Origin: Hyphomicrobiales bacterium
GTDB taxonomy: Bacteria; Pseudomonadota; Alphaproteobacteria; JAPOUT01
Direction: 5' to 3'
Assembly: GCA_026708505.1 (NCBI GenBank)
Contig: JAPOUU010000121.1
Location: 1 to 57,683, forward strand
Length of the DNA: 57,683 nucleotides
The notes beneath the pieces are model-generated. The model was given only the letters and a program-made list of their open reading frames with translations. It had not been told where the DNA came from and made no database searches. Shown here in pieces: positions 18,253 to 26,438 of the stretch. Positions within the stretch are counted from its first letter, which is position 1. Each line of letters begins with the position of its first letter. The position numbers and the translations under genes are program-made.

Positions 18253-18389
18253 CACAGAGTTCCCCGATTATTGAGACATTGGCAAGGGTTTTTCCGTCTA
18301 TTGCACTCTAATGCGTGACGGGGTAGGATTCAGTTTCGCATCCATCCTAACCAATTTACGAGGAATTATCCCGATGAACGTAAATATTA

Positions 18390-18409
18390 CCCCCCCCCCC
18401 CCCCCCCCC
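18390..18409 (+). repeat. 20-base poly-C tract (possible phase-variation switch)
   Basis: A run of 20 C follows a good ribosome site (AGGA) and the ATG at 18374, which opens MNVNIT then prolines. At this tract length the frame meets TAA at 18413, just after the tract. One extra C, or two fewer, would join that ATG to the lipoprotein frame that starts downstream. Homopolymers of this kind are classic slipped-strand on/off switches of surface proteins. The read length of the run may also be an assembly error. Confidence 0.85.
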
Positions 18410-18435
18410 GTTTAACTAATTCCTCCGCACCGGAC

Positions 18436-19488
18436 TTGCGACTTGTAAGTTCGCAGCCGGTGAATTTTCTTCATCTCATAGTAATAACCCTTGCGTTAAC
18501 TTTGCTTGTTGCTTGCGGAGGCGGAGGTTCGTCCGGCGCTGCGGCAGTTTCTCCTACTACGCCTCCGACAAATATGCCCGATATGCCGGACCCTGTAGCC
18601 ATGCCAAGTTATGCGGTAACAGATTTGGATATGGCAAGAATGGCTGTCGGTGGAACTGCGCCCACGAGCAGTATGACCGAAATGGAAATTGTCACCGAAA
18701 TTCAAAACAGGGCAACCGCAGCGGATACATTTGAATTCAGCAATTTTGCTCCAACAGCAAATACCGTGAATGTAACTTGCGATAACAATAATAAATCATG
18801 CGTTACCGGTAATATCCCCGATGTCGGCATGCTTACATTTTCCCTCGCTGACATAGAAGATCTTTCTCTTGTTGACGATACCGGCTTGATGAATTTTGAT
18901 TCCGAGACCCAAGTTGTGATGATAGACGGAGAAGTCACAATAATTCAAAGTCATGCCGAAGCGGGACAAGATGGCGGAACACAGCTAACCTTTCAAACTT
19001 ATGGTGGATGGCTTGCGGATTCTGCATTTGGAGTGGAATTAATGAATGTAACGGAAGATGGCACAACCACCAACCGCTTCGCTTCTTTTAGTTTTGGTGA
19101 TGCAAGTGGAAGCAATCCGGTATTTCTTGATCGGAACTCAGGCGAATTACTACAATGGCGCGGTACAATGGTTGGCACAGATACTGAGACAGGACATGTT
19201 CTCCATGGTGATGTGAGCATTTCATATGTTAATACTAATAAAAATGTTTTGTCGGAAATTCGTTTCTCCGGCGTCAAAAATTTGAATAGCGGGAACGATG
19301 TTACCTTTGGTAGCGGTAACAGCAACGACATGCTGTCATTTCAAGATGTCCCTGTAGCTAATGGAAGTTTTGCATCAGCCAACGGTGAAGTTAAAGGGAG
19401 TTTCTACGGTATGAATCACGAAGAAGCAGGCGGGATTCTCAATAGCGGCACTCACAATGTCATTGGAGCATTTGGGGCAAAGAAATAA
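18436..19488 (+). CDS. TbpB-like surface lipoprotein, linked to a poly-C tract
   Basis: The frame from TTG at 18436 gives 350 residues. A GTG at 18460 would give a cleaner lipoprotein signal (MNFLHLIVITLALTLLVACGGGG) with the acylated Cys in LLVAC. The low-complexity linker (SPTTPPTNMPDMPDP) and the C-terminal GSFYGMNHEEAGG and NVIGAFGAKK motifs match the TbpB/Slam-dependent lipoprotein beta-barrel family. Those proteins sit on the outer surface and bind host iron proteins or other ligands. No TonB receptor or Slam gene is nearby. None of the in-frame starts has a good ribosome site, whereas the ATG at 18374 does but is out of frame at the current tract length. The gene is more AT-rich than its neighbours. 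Confidence 0.65.
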   Translation: MRLVSSQPVNFLHLIVITLALTLLVACGGGGSSGAAAVSPTTPPTNMPDMPDPVAMPSYAVTDLDMARMAVGGTAPTSSMTEMEIVTEIQNRATAADTFEFSNFAPTANTVNVTCDNNNKSCVTGNIPDVGMLTFSLADIEDLSLVDDTGLMNFDSETQVVMIDGEVTIIQSHAEAGQDGGTQLTFQTYGGWLADSAFGVELMNVTEDGTTTNRFASFSFGDASGSNPVFLDRNSGELLQWRGTMVGTDTETGHVLHGDVSISYVNTNKNVLSEIRFSGVKNLNSGNDVTFGSGNSNDMLSFQDVPVANGSFASANGEVKGSFYGMNHEEAGGILNSGTHNVIGAFGAKK

Positions 19489-19642
19489 CACGAACAGCGA
19501 CAGGGTAGCGTACCCCCCAATTTCACGACTACCCTTTTAACTCGTCCATTACCTCCCTCTCGTCATCGTTTGGAAGATCGTTGAAGTTTATATCCTCAGA
19601 ATAGATTTCCTGCGTCGCCGGAATTGCGCTAGTCTGCAGGGC

Positions 19643-20851
19643 ATGCGGAAATTCACCGGCAGTTTCACCCAGCAGGAGCCCCTTCCCGAAGACGCGATCG
19701 AGGCGGCGGTGGAAGTGATGCGCTCCGGGCGGCTGCACCGTTACAACATTGTTGAAGGAGAGGTCGCGCCCGCCGCCCGTCTGGAAGAAGCCTTCGCCGA
19801 ATACATGGGCGCGCGCTATTGTCTCGCCTGTGCTTCGGGCGGGTACGCCCTGCATGTCGCCTTGCGCGCGGCGGGGTTGCGTGCGGGCGAAGTCGTTTTG
19901 ACCAATGCTTTTTCATTGGCGCCGGTGCCCGGCGCGATCGATAATGCCGGCGGCGTGGCGGTCCTGGTTGAGACGAACGCGGAATTGGTCATTGATCTCG
20001 ATGACCTGGAAGAAAAACTCGAACAGCACCGTCCGGGGTTTCTGCTGCTCTCCCACATGCGCGGGCACATTGTGGACATGGACGCCCTGTGTGCCCTGCT
20101 GCAGCGCTACGGGACGAAATTGATAGAAGATTGCGCGCATACCATGGGAGCGTCCTGGGACGGTCGCAAGAGCGGCAGTTTTGGTTTGGCGGGTTGTTTC
20201 AGCACCCAGACTTACAAGCATCTTAACTCCGGGGAGGGAGGGTTGTTGGTGAGTGACGATCCTGATTTCATGGCGCGCGCAATTTTTTATTCCGGTTCTT
20301 ACATGCTGTACGAGCGTCACGGACTTCCTCCCGCACCGGAAGCCTTCGCGCAGGCTGCCGCGCTTACACCCAATTACAGCGGCCGCATGGACAATCTTCG
20401 CGCCGCCCTGTTGCTGCCCCAGTTGCGCCGGCTTGAGGATAACTGCGAGCGATGGAATCAACGTTATCGGTTGATCGCAAACTGTCTTGGAGATGTTGCG
20501 GGGATTCGCTTGCCGCAACGCGACCCGAAAGAGCGCTATGTCGGCAGTTCGATTCAATTTTTTCTGGACAATCGATCGGGAGAAGAGATTCAGGCCTTTC
20601 TGGCGGCTTGTCTCGACCGGGGCATCGAAGTGAAATGGTTTGGCGCGTCCGAGCCTTCCGGCTATACGAGCCGTTATGACCATTGGGGCTATCTTCAGAG
20701 CCGGCAACTTCCCCGGACGGACCGGATTCTTCACGGTTTGTGCGACATACGCATTCCCTTGACGTTCTCCCCGGAGGATTGCGAGCAGGTTGGCAAGGGC
20801 ATCGCCGAAGCTTTTGCGCAGACCTGTATCGAGACAAGGGAGGCGGTATGA
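19643..20851 (+). CDS. DegT/DnrJ/EryC1/StrS-type aminotransferase
   Basis: 402 residues of fold-type I PLP enzymes, family length about 380-400. Recognised pieces are CLACASGGYALHVALRAAGL, EDCAHTMGASWDG and the Schiff-base segment STQTYKHLNSGEGG with its lysine. The family aminates keto-sugars, but some members act on other ketones. There are no sugar nucleotide genes here. Instead it overlaps an Asp/Glu racemase (ATGA) and precedes a betaine/proline-type importer, so an amino-compound substrate is more likely than a sugar. The ATG lies after a weak AGGG site. Confidence 0.85.
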   Translation: MRKFTGSFTQQEPLPEDAIEAAVEVMRSGRLHRYNIVEGEVAPAARLEEAFAEYMGARYCLACASGGYALHVALRAAGLRAGEVVLTNAFSLAPVPGAIDNAGGVAVLVETNAELVIDLDDLEEKLEQHRPGFLLLSHMRGHIVDMDALCALLQRYGTKLIEDCAHTMGASWDGRKSGSFGLAGCFSTQTYKHLNSGEGGLLVSDDPDFMARAIFYSGSYMLYERHGLPPAPEAFAQAAALTPNYSGRMDNLRAALLLPQLRRLEDNCERWNQRYRLIANCLGDVAGIRLPQRDPKERYVGSSIQFFLDNRSGEEIQAFLAACLDRGIEVKWFGASEPSGYTSRYDHWGYLQSRQLPRTDRILHGLCDIRIPLTFSPEDCEQVGKGIAEAFAQTCIETREAV

Positions 20852-21573
20852 GCGCGTCCGGCCGTCCGATGATAGGAGTTCTTGGCGGCATGGGACCTCT
20901 GGCAACGGTGGAGTTGCTGCGGCGTGTCGTGGAGTCGACTCCGGCGCGCGAGGACGGGGATCACATTCACATGTTCGTGGACAACAATCCGCATGTTCCT
21001 TCGCGAATCGCGGCGTTGGTTGAGGGCGGTGGAACGAGTCCCGAAGCGGAGCTGCGTCGCATGGCCCGGCGGTTGCGGGACGGCGGATGTGATTTGCTGG
21101 TGATGCCTTGCAATACGGCGCATTTTTATGTGGATGCGGTGCGCGAAGAGAGCGGCTTGGAGGTTCTCGATATAGTTTCATTGACGATGTCCCGCCTGTC
21201 CCGGCGGCGTCCGGCCGTGAGTCGCGTGGGAATTCTGGGATCAAAAGCCGTGGAGCGGACCGGGCTTTTTGCGCGCGCGTGCCAAAGCGTCGGGATGGAG
21301 GCGGTTTTTCCCGTCGATGCGCAGGCGGACGCGTTGATGGACCTGATCAAGAGCGTGAAAAGCAATGCGCCGCAGGAGGAATTACGGCGGCGGTTCGGCG
21401 AAATTTTGGAAACATACCGGCCTAATTGCGGGCGTAACCCCGATATTTTGCTTGTCGCTTGCAGTGAGTTGTCGATACTGTATACTTCGAAGGGTGAGAG
21501 AGAGGGGGTTGAAGATTCCCTCCGTGTCCTCGTTGACGAAATTCTTCGTCGTGGGGGCGTAGTTAATAACTAA
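20848..21573 (+). CDS. Aspartate/glutamate racemase family protein
   Basis: 241 residues. It starts MIGVLGGMGPLATVELL after seven residues, with the two catalytic cysteines of the cofactor-independent racemase family in MPCNTAHFY and VACSELS. The expected reaction is racemisation of aspartate or a related acidic amino acid. The ATG overlaps the stop of the aminotransferase gene, and the ABC importer begins 21 bases downstream, so all five genes from 19643 to 25240 are probably co-transcribed. Confidence 0.85.
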   Translation: MSASGRPMIGVLGGMGPLATVELLRRVVESTPAREDGDHIHMFVDNNPHVPSRIAALVEGGGTSPEAELRRMARRLRDGGCDLLVMPCNTAHFYVDAVREESGLEVLDIVSLTMSRLSRRRPAVSRVGILGSKAVERTGLFARACQSVGMEAVFPVDAQADALMDLIKSVKSNAPQEELRRRFGEILETYRPNCGRNPDILLVACSELSILYTSKGEREGVEDSLRVLVDEILRRGGVVNN

Positions 21574-21594
21574 ACAACAAGAGGGAAGGAAATA

Positions 21595-22545
21595 ATGAAG
21601 AAAATTTTCGCCATTTGCGCCGGGTTGTCTCTCGGCATAAGCACGCCCGCGGCCCTGGCTGCGGACGTGGTCATCGGGGTCCCGAACTGGCCGTCGGTGA
21701 ATGTGACCGCCCATGTGCTTCAGCGGGTGATTGAAGACAACCTCGGCCTTGAGGTCGAGTTGCAGCCCGGGACGAACCCGATTGTCTTTGAAGCGATGGA
21801 CAGCGGCAGCATGCACGTGCATCCGGAAGTGTGGCTGCCGAACCAAAGCAATCTGCATGACACTTTTGTCAAAGACAAGAAAACGGTTCGGATGAACCCC
21901 AATGGTGTCGTTGCGTTCCAGGGGATGTGCGTGACAAAGGACACCCCGGGCTTGACGGGCATTAGGAGTCTCTCGGACTTGAGTGACCCGGACATGGCCG
22001 CGAAGTTCGACAAGGACGGCGACGGCAAGGGGAACATCTGGATCGGTGCGCCGGGCTGGGCGTCGACGAATGTGGAAAAGATTCGCGCGAAGTCCTACGG
22101 ATATTCCGAAACGATGGATCTCGACGAGATCGACGAGACCCTGGCGCTTGCGGAAGTCGACAACGCGGTTGCGAAAGGCGAGCCGATTGTGTTTTTCTGC
22201 TACACGCCGCACCACATGTTTGCGTTGCATGAGCTGGTTGTGCTTGAAGAGCCCGCCCATGACGCGAGCAAATGGGTTGCGCTCCAGCCCACCGATGATC
22301 CCGACTGGCTGGAGAAGTCCAATGCCGGGATGGCGTGGAAGGACGCGATGCTTCACATCCATTACGCCTCCAGCCTCGAAGACAGCCATCCCTTGGTGGC
22401 GTCCATTCTGTCGAACGCTTCGTTTGACACGGACACCATCAGCAAGATGACGTTTGCGGTGGTGGTTGAGAAGCAGGATCCTGCGGACTTTGCCCGCGAC
22501 TGGGTTGCCCAGAACGGCGACGTGGTGAACTCCTGGCTTCGATAG
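21595..22545 (+). CDS. proX: Glycine betaine/proline-type ABC transporter substrate-binding protein
   Basis: 316 residues with a Sec signal peptide ending near AALAA (about residue 23) and an OpuAC-type periplasmic domain: IGVPNWPSVNVTAHVLQRVIED, GSMHVHPEVWLPNQ and IWIGAPGWASTN. The tryptophans and aromatic residues in these segments are what the family uses to hold quaternary ammonium groups. It delivers substrate to the ATPase and permease encoded next. GGAAGGAAATA lies before the ATG. The exact ligand is not determined. Confidence 0.88.
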   Translation: MKKIFAICAGLSLGISTPAALAADVVIGVPNWPSVNVTAHVLQRVIEDNLGLEVELQPGTNPIVFEAMDSGSMHVHPEVWLPNQSNLHDTFVKDKKTVRMNPNGVVAFQGMCVTKDTPGLTGIRSLSDLSDPDMAAKFDKDGDGKGNIWIGAPGWASTNVEKIRAKSYGYSETMDLDEIDETLALAEVDNAVAKGEPIVFFCYTPHHMFALHELVVLEEPAHDASKWVALQPTDDPDWLEKSNAGMAWKDAMLHIHYASSLEDSHPLVASILSNASFDTDTISKMTFAVVVEKQDPADFARDWVAQNGDVVNSWLR

Positions 22546-22565
22546 GAGTCGTAAAAGCGTAAGAT

Positions 22566-22608
22566 GCGTGGCGGTTGCGCGGGCGGGTCCTTCGCCCGCC
22601 ACGCTTTC
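22566..22608 (+). terminator. Hairpin between binding-protein and ATPase genes
   Basis: GCGGGCG (22579-22585) pairs with CGCCCGC (22593-22599), and GCGTGGC (22566-22572) can alternatively pair with GCCACGC (22598-22604). The stem is followed by TTTC and pyrimidines rather than a full T-run. Such leaky hairpins after a binding-protein gene usually raise its expression over the membrane components by stalling polymerase or protecting the upstream mRNA. Confidence 0.55.
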
Positions 22609-22631
22609 TTCCTTTCCGAACAAGCATAGGC

Positions 22632-23699
22632 ATGTCCCCGGATAACAACTCGGAAAAAGCGGTCATCCAACTCGATGGAGTATGGAAGATTTTCGGCGAT
22701 CGTGCCGACGAAGCAATGGAGGCGGTGCGTTCGGAAGGTTTGTCGAAAGCCGAAGTGCTGGAGCGTTACGCCTGCGTTATAGGAATAGCGGATTGTTCTT
22801 TCGAGGTGTTTCGAGGGGAAATTTTTTGCGTCATGGGGCTTTCCGGTTCGGGGAAGTCGACGATGGTGCGCCACCTCAATCGCCTGATTGAACCGACGGC
22901 GGGGGAAATTTCGGTTCTGGGGCATGACGTTCGGGGACTTTCGGAACGTGATTTGCGCGATTTGCGCGCGGAACATATCGGCATGGTGTTTCAGCACATG
23001 GCGCTGCTGCCGCACAAAACGGTGCGCGACAATGTTGCGTTTCCCCTGCAGGTTCGCGGCGAGCCGAAATCCCGGCGCTGGAGCGTCTCGCAGCACTGCC
23101 TGAGTTTGGTCAATCTGGACGGCTACGAGGATCGTTTTCCCAGGGAATTATCCGGAGGAATGCAACAGCGCGTGGGTCTTGCGCGGGCGCTGGCATCGGA
23201 TCCGGAAGTGCTGCTGATGGACGAGCCTTTTTCGGCGCTGGACCCTCTGATTCGGCGCCAGTTGCAGGATCAGTTCATGGCGCTTTCCGCGGAACTGCGC
23301 AAGACGACGGTGTTTATCACCCATGATTTGGACGAGGCAATTCGGATCGGCAACCGGATTGCAATCATGAAAGACGGAATGATTGTGCAGATCGGCACGC
23401 CCGAGGATATTGTCACCCGCCCCGCCGACGATTATGTGCGTGATTTTGTCGAAGGCATTTCGAAACTGAAACTGGTGTTCGCGCATTCCATCATGGAGCC
23501 TCTCGATCAATATCGTTCGACTCACGGCGTGGGTCTCGAAGACTCGCTGCGGATTTCCCACGACCAGGACCTTGATCACATCATCGATGTTTCGGTTACC
23601 ACCGACAAGCCGATTGTTGTGCAGAGCGACGAAGGCACGGACATTGGCGTGATCGACAAGAATATTTTGCTCAAGGGAATTCAGGGAGGCAAGGCATGA
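22632..23699 (+). CDS. proV: Glycine betaine/proline-type ABC transporter ATP-binding protein
   Basis: 355 residues. Walker A is GLSGSGKST (69-77), the signature is ELSGGMQQRVGLARAL and Walker B is VLLMDEPFSALDP. A long N-terminal extension before Walker A (KIFGDRADEAMEAV) and a C-terminal regulatory part with two degenerate CBS-like segments are typical of ProV/OpuAA, which couples ATP hydrolysis to osmolyte uptake. The ATG at 22632 was preferred over an upstream TTG because the upstream codons fall in the hairpin region. It overlaps the permease gene (ATGA). Confidence 0.88.
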   Translation: MSPDNNSEKAVIQLDGVWKIFGDRADEAMEAVRSEGLSKAEVLERYACVIGIADCSFEVFRGEIFCVMGLSGSGKSTMVRHLNRLIEPTAGEISVLGHDVRGLSERDLRDLRAEHIGMVFQHMALLPHKTVRDNVAFPLQVRGEPKSRRWSVSQHCLSLVNLDGYEDRFPRELSGGMQQRVGLARALASDPEVLLMDEPFSALDPLIRRQLQDQFMALSAELRKTTVFITHDLDEAIRIGNRIAIMKDGMIVQIGTPEDIVTRPADDYVRDFVEGISKLKLVFAHSIMEPLDQYRSTHGVGLEDSLRISHDQDLDHIIDVSVTTDKPIVVQSDEGTDIGVIDKNILLKGIQGGKA

Positions 23700-25240
23700 A
23701 CGTCCCCGAGACTTCAACGCAGCCCAAAGGCGAGAGCGTCAACCTGGCCGCTTCGGTGGGCACGTTCGTCGGACCGCGCTCGGAGTATTACGTAAAAGAA
23801 TTCACGCGCATCCAGGAAGCCACGAAATTCCCATGGTCATGGAACACCATGTCGTTTTTGTGCGGACCGTTCTGGGGAGCGGCGCGCGGATTGTGGGGGT
23901 ATTTCTGGTTGTTCCTGGTTCTGGAGTTGTTTGCGCTGGTGCAATTGGGCCGCGGGCTTTGGGGGGATTTGGGCGCGGATTTGCGCGGGCGTTATGAACG
24001 CTTGCAATCGATTGTTGCAACGCGGCAGGAAGAAGCCCGCCAGGCTTTGGAGGCGGGCGACCAGGTGACGGCGGACACGGCTCTCAAGGTTGCGGAGAAT
24101 CTCACCCGTGCCGCCGAGCAGGCCAAAGAGCAGGCGGATGCCGCCGCGGCCGAGACGAGCATGGTGTTGCTGGCGGGGGTGGTGTTGCTGGTGCTGTTCC
24201 GGATTGCCCAGGGCTTTTACGCCAATATGCTGTACGAACGCCAATATCTTCGTTGGCGTGCGGATTCGACGACAACTTCGGGCATCGCCATGTCGAGGGT
24301 TTTCTACGGAGCGCTTTTGATTGCGGGAATTGTGCCTTTGACGCTTTACCGTTTCACGGTTACCGAGCCTTATGCCTGGATTACGAAATTCCCCGTGGAG
24401 AAAGAATATTTTTCACCGATATCCAATTGGCTGGAGGGCTGGTTTGACTGGCTGGCGGTTTCCGGAAGCGGCGTGTTTGACGGCATTACCGGAGGCATCC
24501 GTGCGGTCCTGGATGGTCTTGAGGTTGTGCTGGTGCAGACTCCGTGGCCGGTGGTGATGTTGGTGATCGTGGTGGTCGCCTTCCGGCTGGCGGGCGCGCG
24601 GGTGGCGATTTTCACGGCGGCGGCTCTGGGATATCTGGCGTTTCTGGGTTTGTGGGAGGTCAGCATGGTTACGGTTTCGCTTTTGGGGGCGGCGGCCTTG
24701 TTGTGCGTGGTGCTGGGGATTCCGCTGGGCATTTGGTTTGGCAAGAGTCAGCGCGCTTATAACGCCGCCCTTCCGGTGTTGGATTTTATGCAGACCATGC
24801 CGGCGTTTGTGTATCTAATTCCGATCATCGCGTTTTTCGGCACGGGGAAACCTCCGGGGGTGCTGGCGACGATTATTTTCGGAATGCCTCCGGTTGTCCG
24901 GCTGACGGCATTGGGAATGCGCCAGGTTCCGGAGAGCACGAAGGAGGCGGCGCGTGCTTTTGGATGCAGCAAGGCAATGCTGCTGCGCGATGTGGAGATT
25001 CCCCTGGCAATGCCTTCGATCATGGCGGGCATCAACCAGACAATTCTGATGTGTTTGTCGATGGTCGTGATCGCTTCGTTGATTGGCGCGGGAGGATTGG
25101 GCAAGAATGTCCTGGAGGCTTTGCAATACGCCGCCAAGGGACAGGGAATTGTTGCCGGCTTGGCAATTTTGTTCTGTGCTATGGTGATCGACAGGATCGT
25201 GCAGGGGTATTACACGCGCATGTCCGGAGGAATGAAATAA
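23696..25240 (+). CDS. proW: Glycine betaine/proline-type ABC permease with extended N-terminus
   Basis: 514 residues, far longer than the roughly 280-350 of classical ProW. The C-terminal third is the usual permease, with the EAA loop in STKEAARAFGCSKAMLLRDVEIPLAMPSI and membrane segments before and after it. The first 230 residues form an extra module: an aromatic membrane segment (FPWSWNTMSFLCGPFWGAARG, then GYFWLFLVLELFALVQL), a helical, probably coiled-coil part rich in Ala/Glu (about 100-150), and another membrane segment. The N-terminus recalls DUF2628-type sequences. Its function is unknown. Confidence 0.85.
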   Translation: MNVPETSTQPKGESVNLAASVGTFVGPRSEYYVKEFTRIQEATKFPWSWNTMSFLCGPFWGAARGLWGYFWLFLVLELFALVQLGRGLWGDLGADLRGRYERLQSIVATRQEEARQALEAGDQVTADTALKVAENLTRAAEQAKEQADAAAAETSMVLLAGVVLLVLFRIAQGFYANMLYERQYLRWRADSTTTSGIAMSRVFYGALLIAGIVPLTLYRFTVTEPYAWITKFPVEKEYFSPISNWLEGWFDWLAVSGSGVFDGITGGIRAVLDGLEVVLVQTPWPVVMLVIVVVAFRLAGARVAIFTAAALGYLAFLGLWEVSMVTVSLLGAAALLCVVLGIPLGIWFGKSQRAYNAALPVLDFMQTMPAFVYLIPIIAFFGTGKPPGVLATIIFGMPPVVRLTALGMRQVPESTKEAARAFGCSKAMLLRDVEIPLAMPSIMAGINQTILMCLSMVVIASLIGAGGLGKNVLEALQYAAKGQGIVAGLAILFCAMVIDRIVQGYYTRMSGGMK

Positions 25241-25292
25241 GCCGGACGCACGCCCGTTGCTTTTTAGGGTTGCGGGAAACGAGGACGCCTCG

Positions 25293-26438
25293 ATGGATTT
25301 TACGCTAAGCGAAGAACAAACCGCCATTTTTGAAATGGCAAAAGATTTTTCCTCGAAGCAAATTGCTCCTTATGCCCGCCAATGGGAGGAAGAAGGCACC
25401 ATCCCCCGAACCCTTTGGCAGGAAGCGGCGGCCCAGGGATTGGGAGGAGTTTACGTATCCGAAACCTACGGCGGCTCGGGACTGAGCAGGCTGGACGGCA
25501 CCTTGATTTTCGAGGCCGTGGCAATGTCCTGTCCTTCGGTGGGAGCGTTTTTATCGATCCACAACATGTGCGCGGCAATGATCAACAGCTTCGGAGACGA
25601 AGCCTCGAAACAAAAATGGCTGCCGGATGCCTGCAGCATGCGGAAGGTCTTTTCCTACTGTTTGAGCGAGCCGGGTTCCGGGTCGGATGCCGCGGCACTG
25701 CAGGCACGGGCGGAGAAACAAGGCGGGACATATTCCCTTTCGGGCAGCAAGGCTTTTATCTCCGGCGGAGGATATTCGGATTGCTATCTCAGCATGGTGC
25801 GCACCGGAGAAGACGGAGCTTCGGGCATATCGGCAATCGTGGTCGAACAGGATTCGGAAGGGCTGTCCTTCGGCGCCTTTGAAACGAAAATGGGTTGGCG
25901 CGCACAGCCCACGGCGCAGGTGCAGTTCGATGATTGTCGCGTGCCCTGCGAAAACCTCATAGGCAAGGAAGGCGACGGTTTTCGTTACGCGATGGCGGGA
26001 TTGGACGGAGGGCGTTTGAATATAGCGGCTTCCTCCCTGGGCGGGGCCCAGGCCGCGCAGGACGCGGCCTTGCAATACATGTCGGAGCGCAAAGCCTTCG
26101 GAAAAACCTTGAACCGGTTTCAGGCTTTGCAATTCCGCCTGGCGGAAAACGAAGTGAAACTGCAATCGGCGCGGACATTCTTGCGGCAGGCGGCATGGAA
26201 GCTGGATCACAAAACGCCCGATGCAACGCAATTCTGCGCCATGGCGAAGTTGTACGTGACCGATGTCTGTTTCGAGGTTGCCAACAGCTGTCTTCAGCTT
26301 CACGGCGGATACGGTTATTTGGCGGACTACGGGATCGAGAAGATTGTAAGAGACCTGCGCGTGCATCAAATACTGGAAGGCACGAATGAAATTATGCGAG
26401 TCATCATTGCCCGTCAATTGTTGAAAGAATATCCATGA
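25293..26438 (+). CDS. Isobutyryl-CoA dehydrogenase-like acyl-CoA dehydrogenase
   Basis: 381 residues. CLSEPGSGSDA, RKAFGKTLNRFQALQF and the C-terminal LHGGYGYLADYGIEKIVRDLR with the catalytic Glu in ILEGTNEIM are family features. The C-terminal run is that of the ACAD8/isobutyryl-CoA dehydrogenase branch. It converts isobutyryl-CoA to methacrylyl-CoA in valine catabolism. This assignment is supported by the overlapping downstream gene for 3-hydroxyisobutyryl-CoA hydrolase. The ATG at 25293 matches the family start (MDFTLSEEQ). Confidence 0.85.
   Translation: MDFTLSEEQTAIFEMAKDFSSKQIAPYARQWEEEGTIPRTLWQEAAAQGLGGVYVSETYGGSGLSRLDGTLIFEAVAMSCPSVGAFLSIHNMCAAMINSFGDEASKQKWLPDACSMRKVFSYCLSEPGSGSDAAALQARAEKQGGTYSLSGSKAFISGGGYSDCYLSMVRTGEDGASGISAIVVEQDSEGLSFGAFETKMGWRAQPTAQVQFDDCRVPCENLIGKEGDGFRYAMAGLDGGRLNIAASSLGGAQAAQDAALQYMSERKAFGKTLNRFQALQFRLAENEVKLQSARTFLRQAAWKLDHKTPDATQFCAMAKLYVTDVCFEVANSCLQLHGGYGYLADYGIEKIVRDLRVHQILEGTNEIMRVIIARQLLKEYP

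Noticed and set aside
19529-19620. A protein-like minus-strand tail (NFNDLPNDDEREVMDELKG) just after the lipoprotein gene
   Set aside because: The composition looks coding, but there is no start, domain or continuing gene: the frame runs into the aminotransferase coding region. At most a short remnant.
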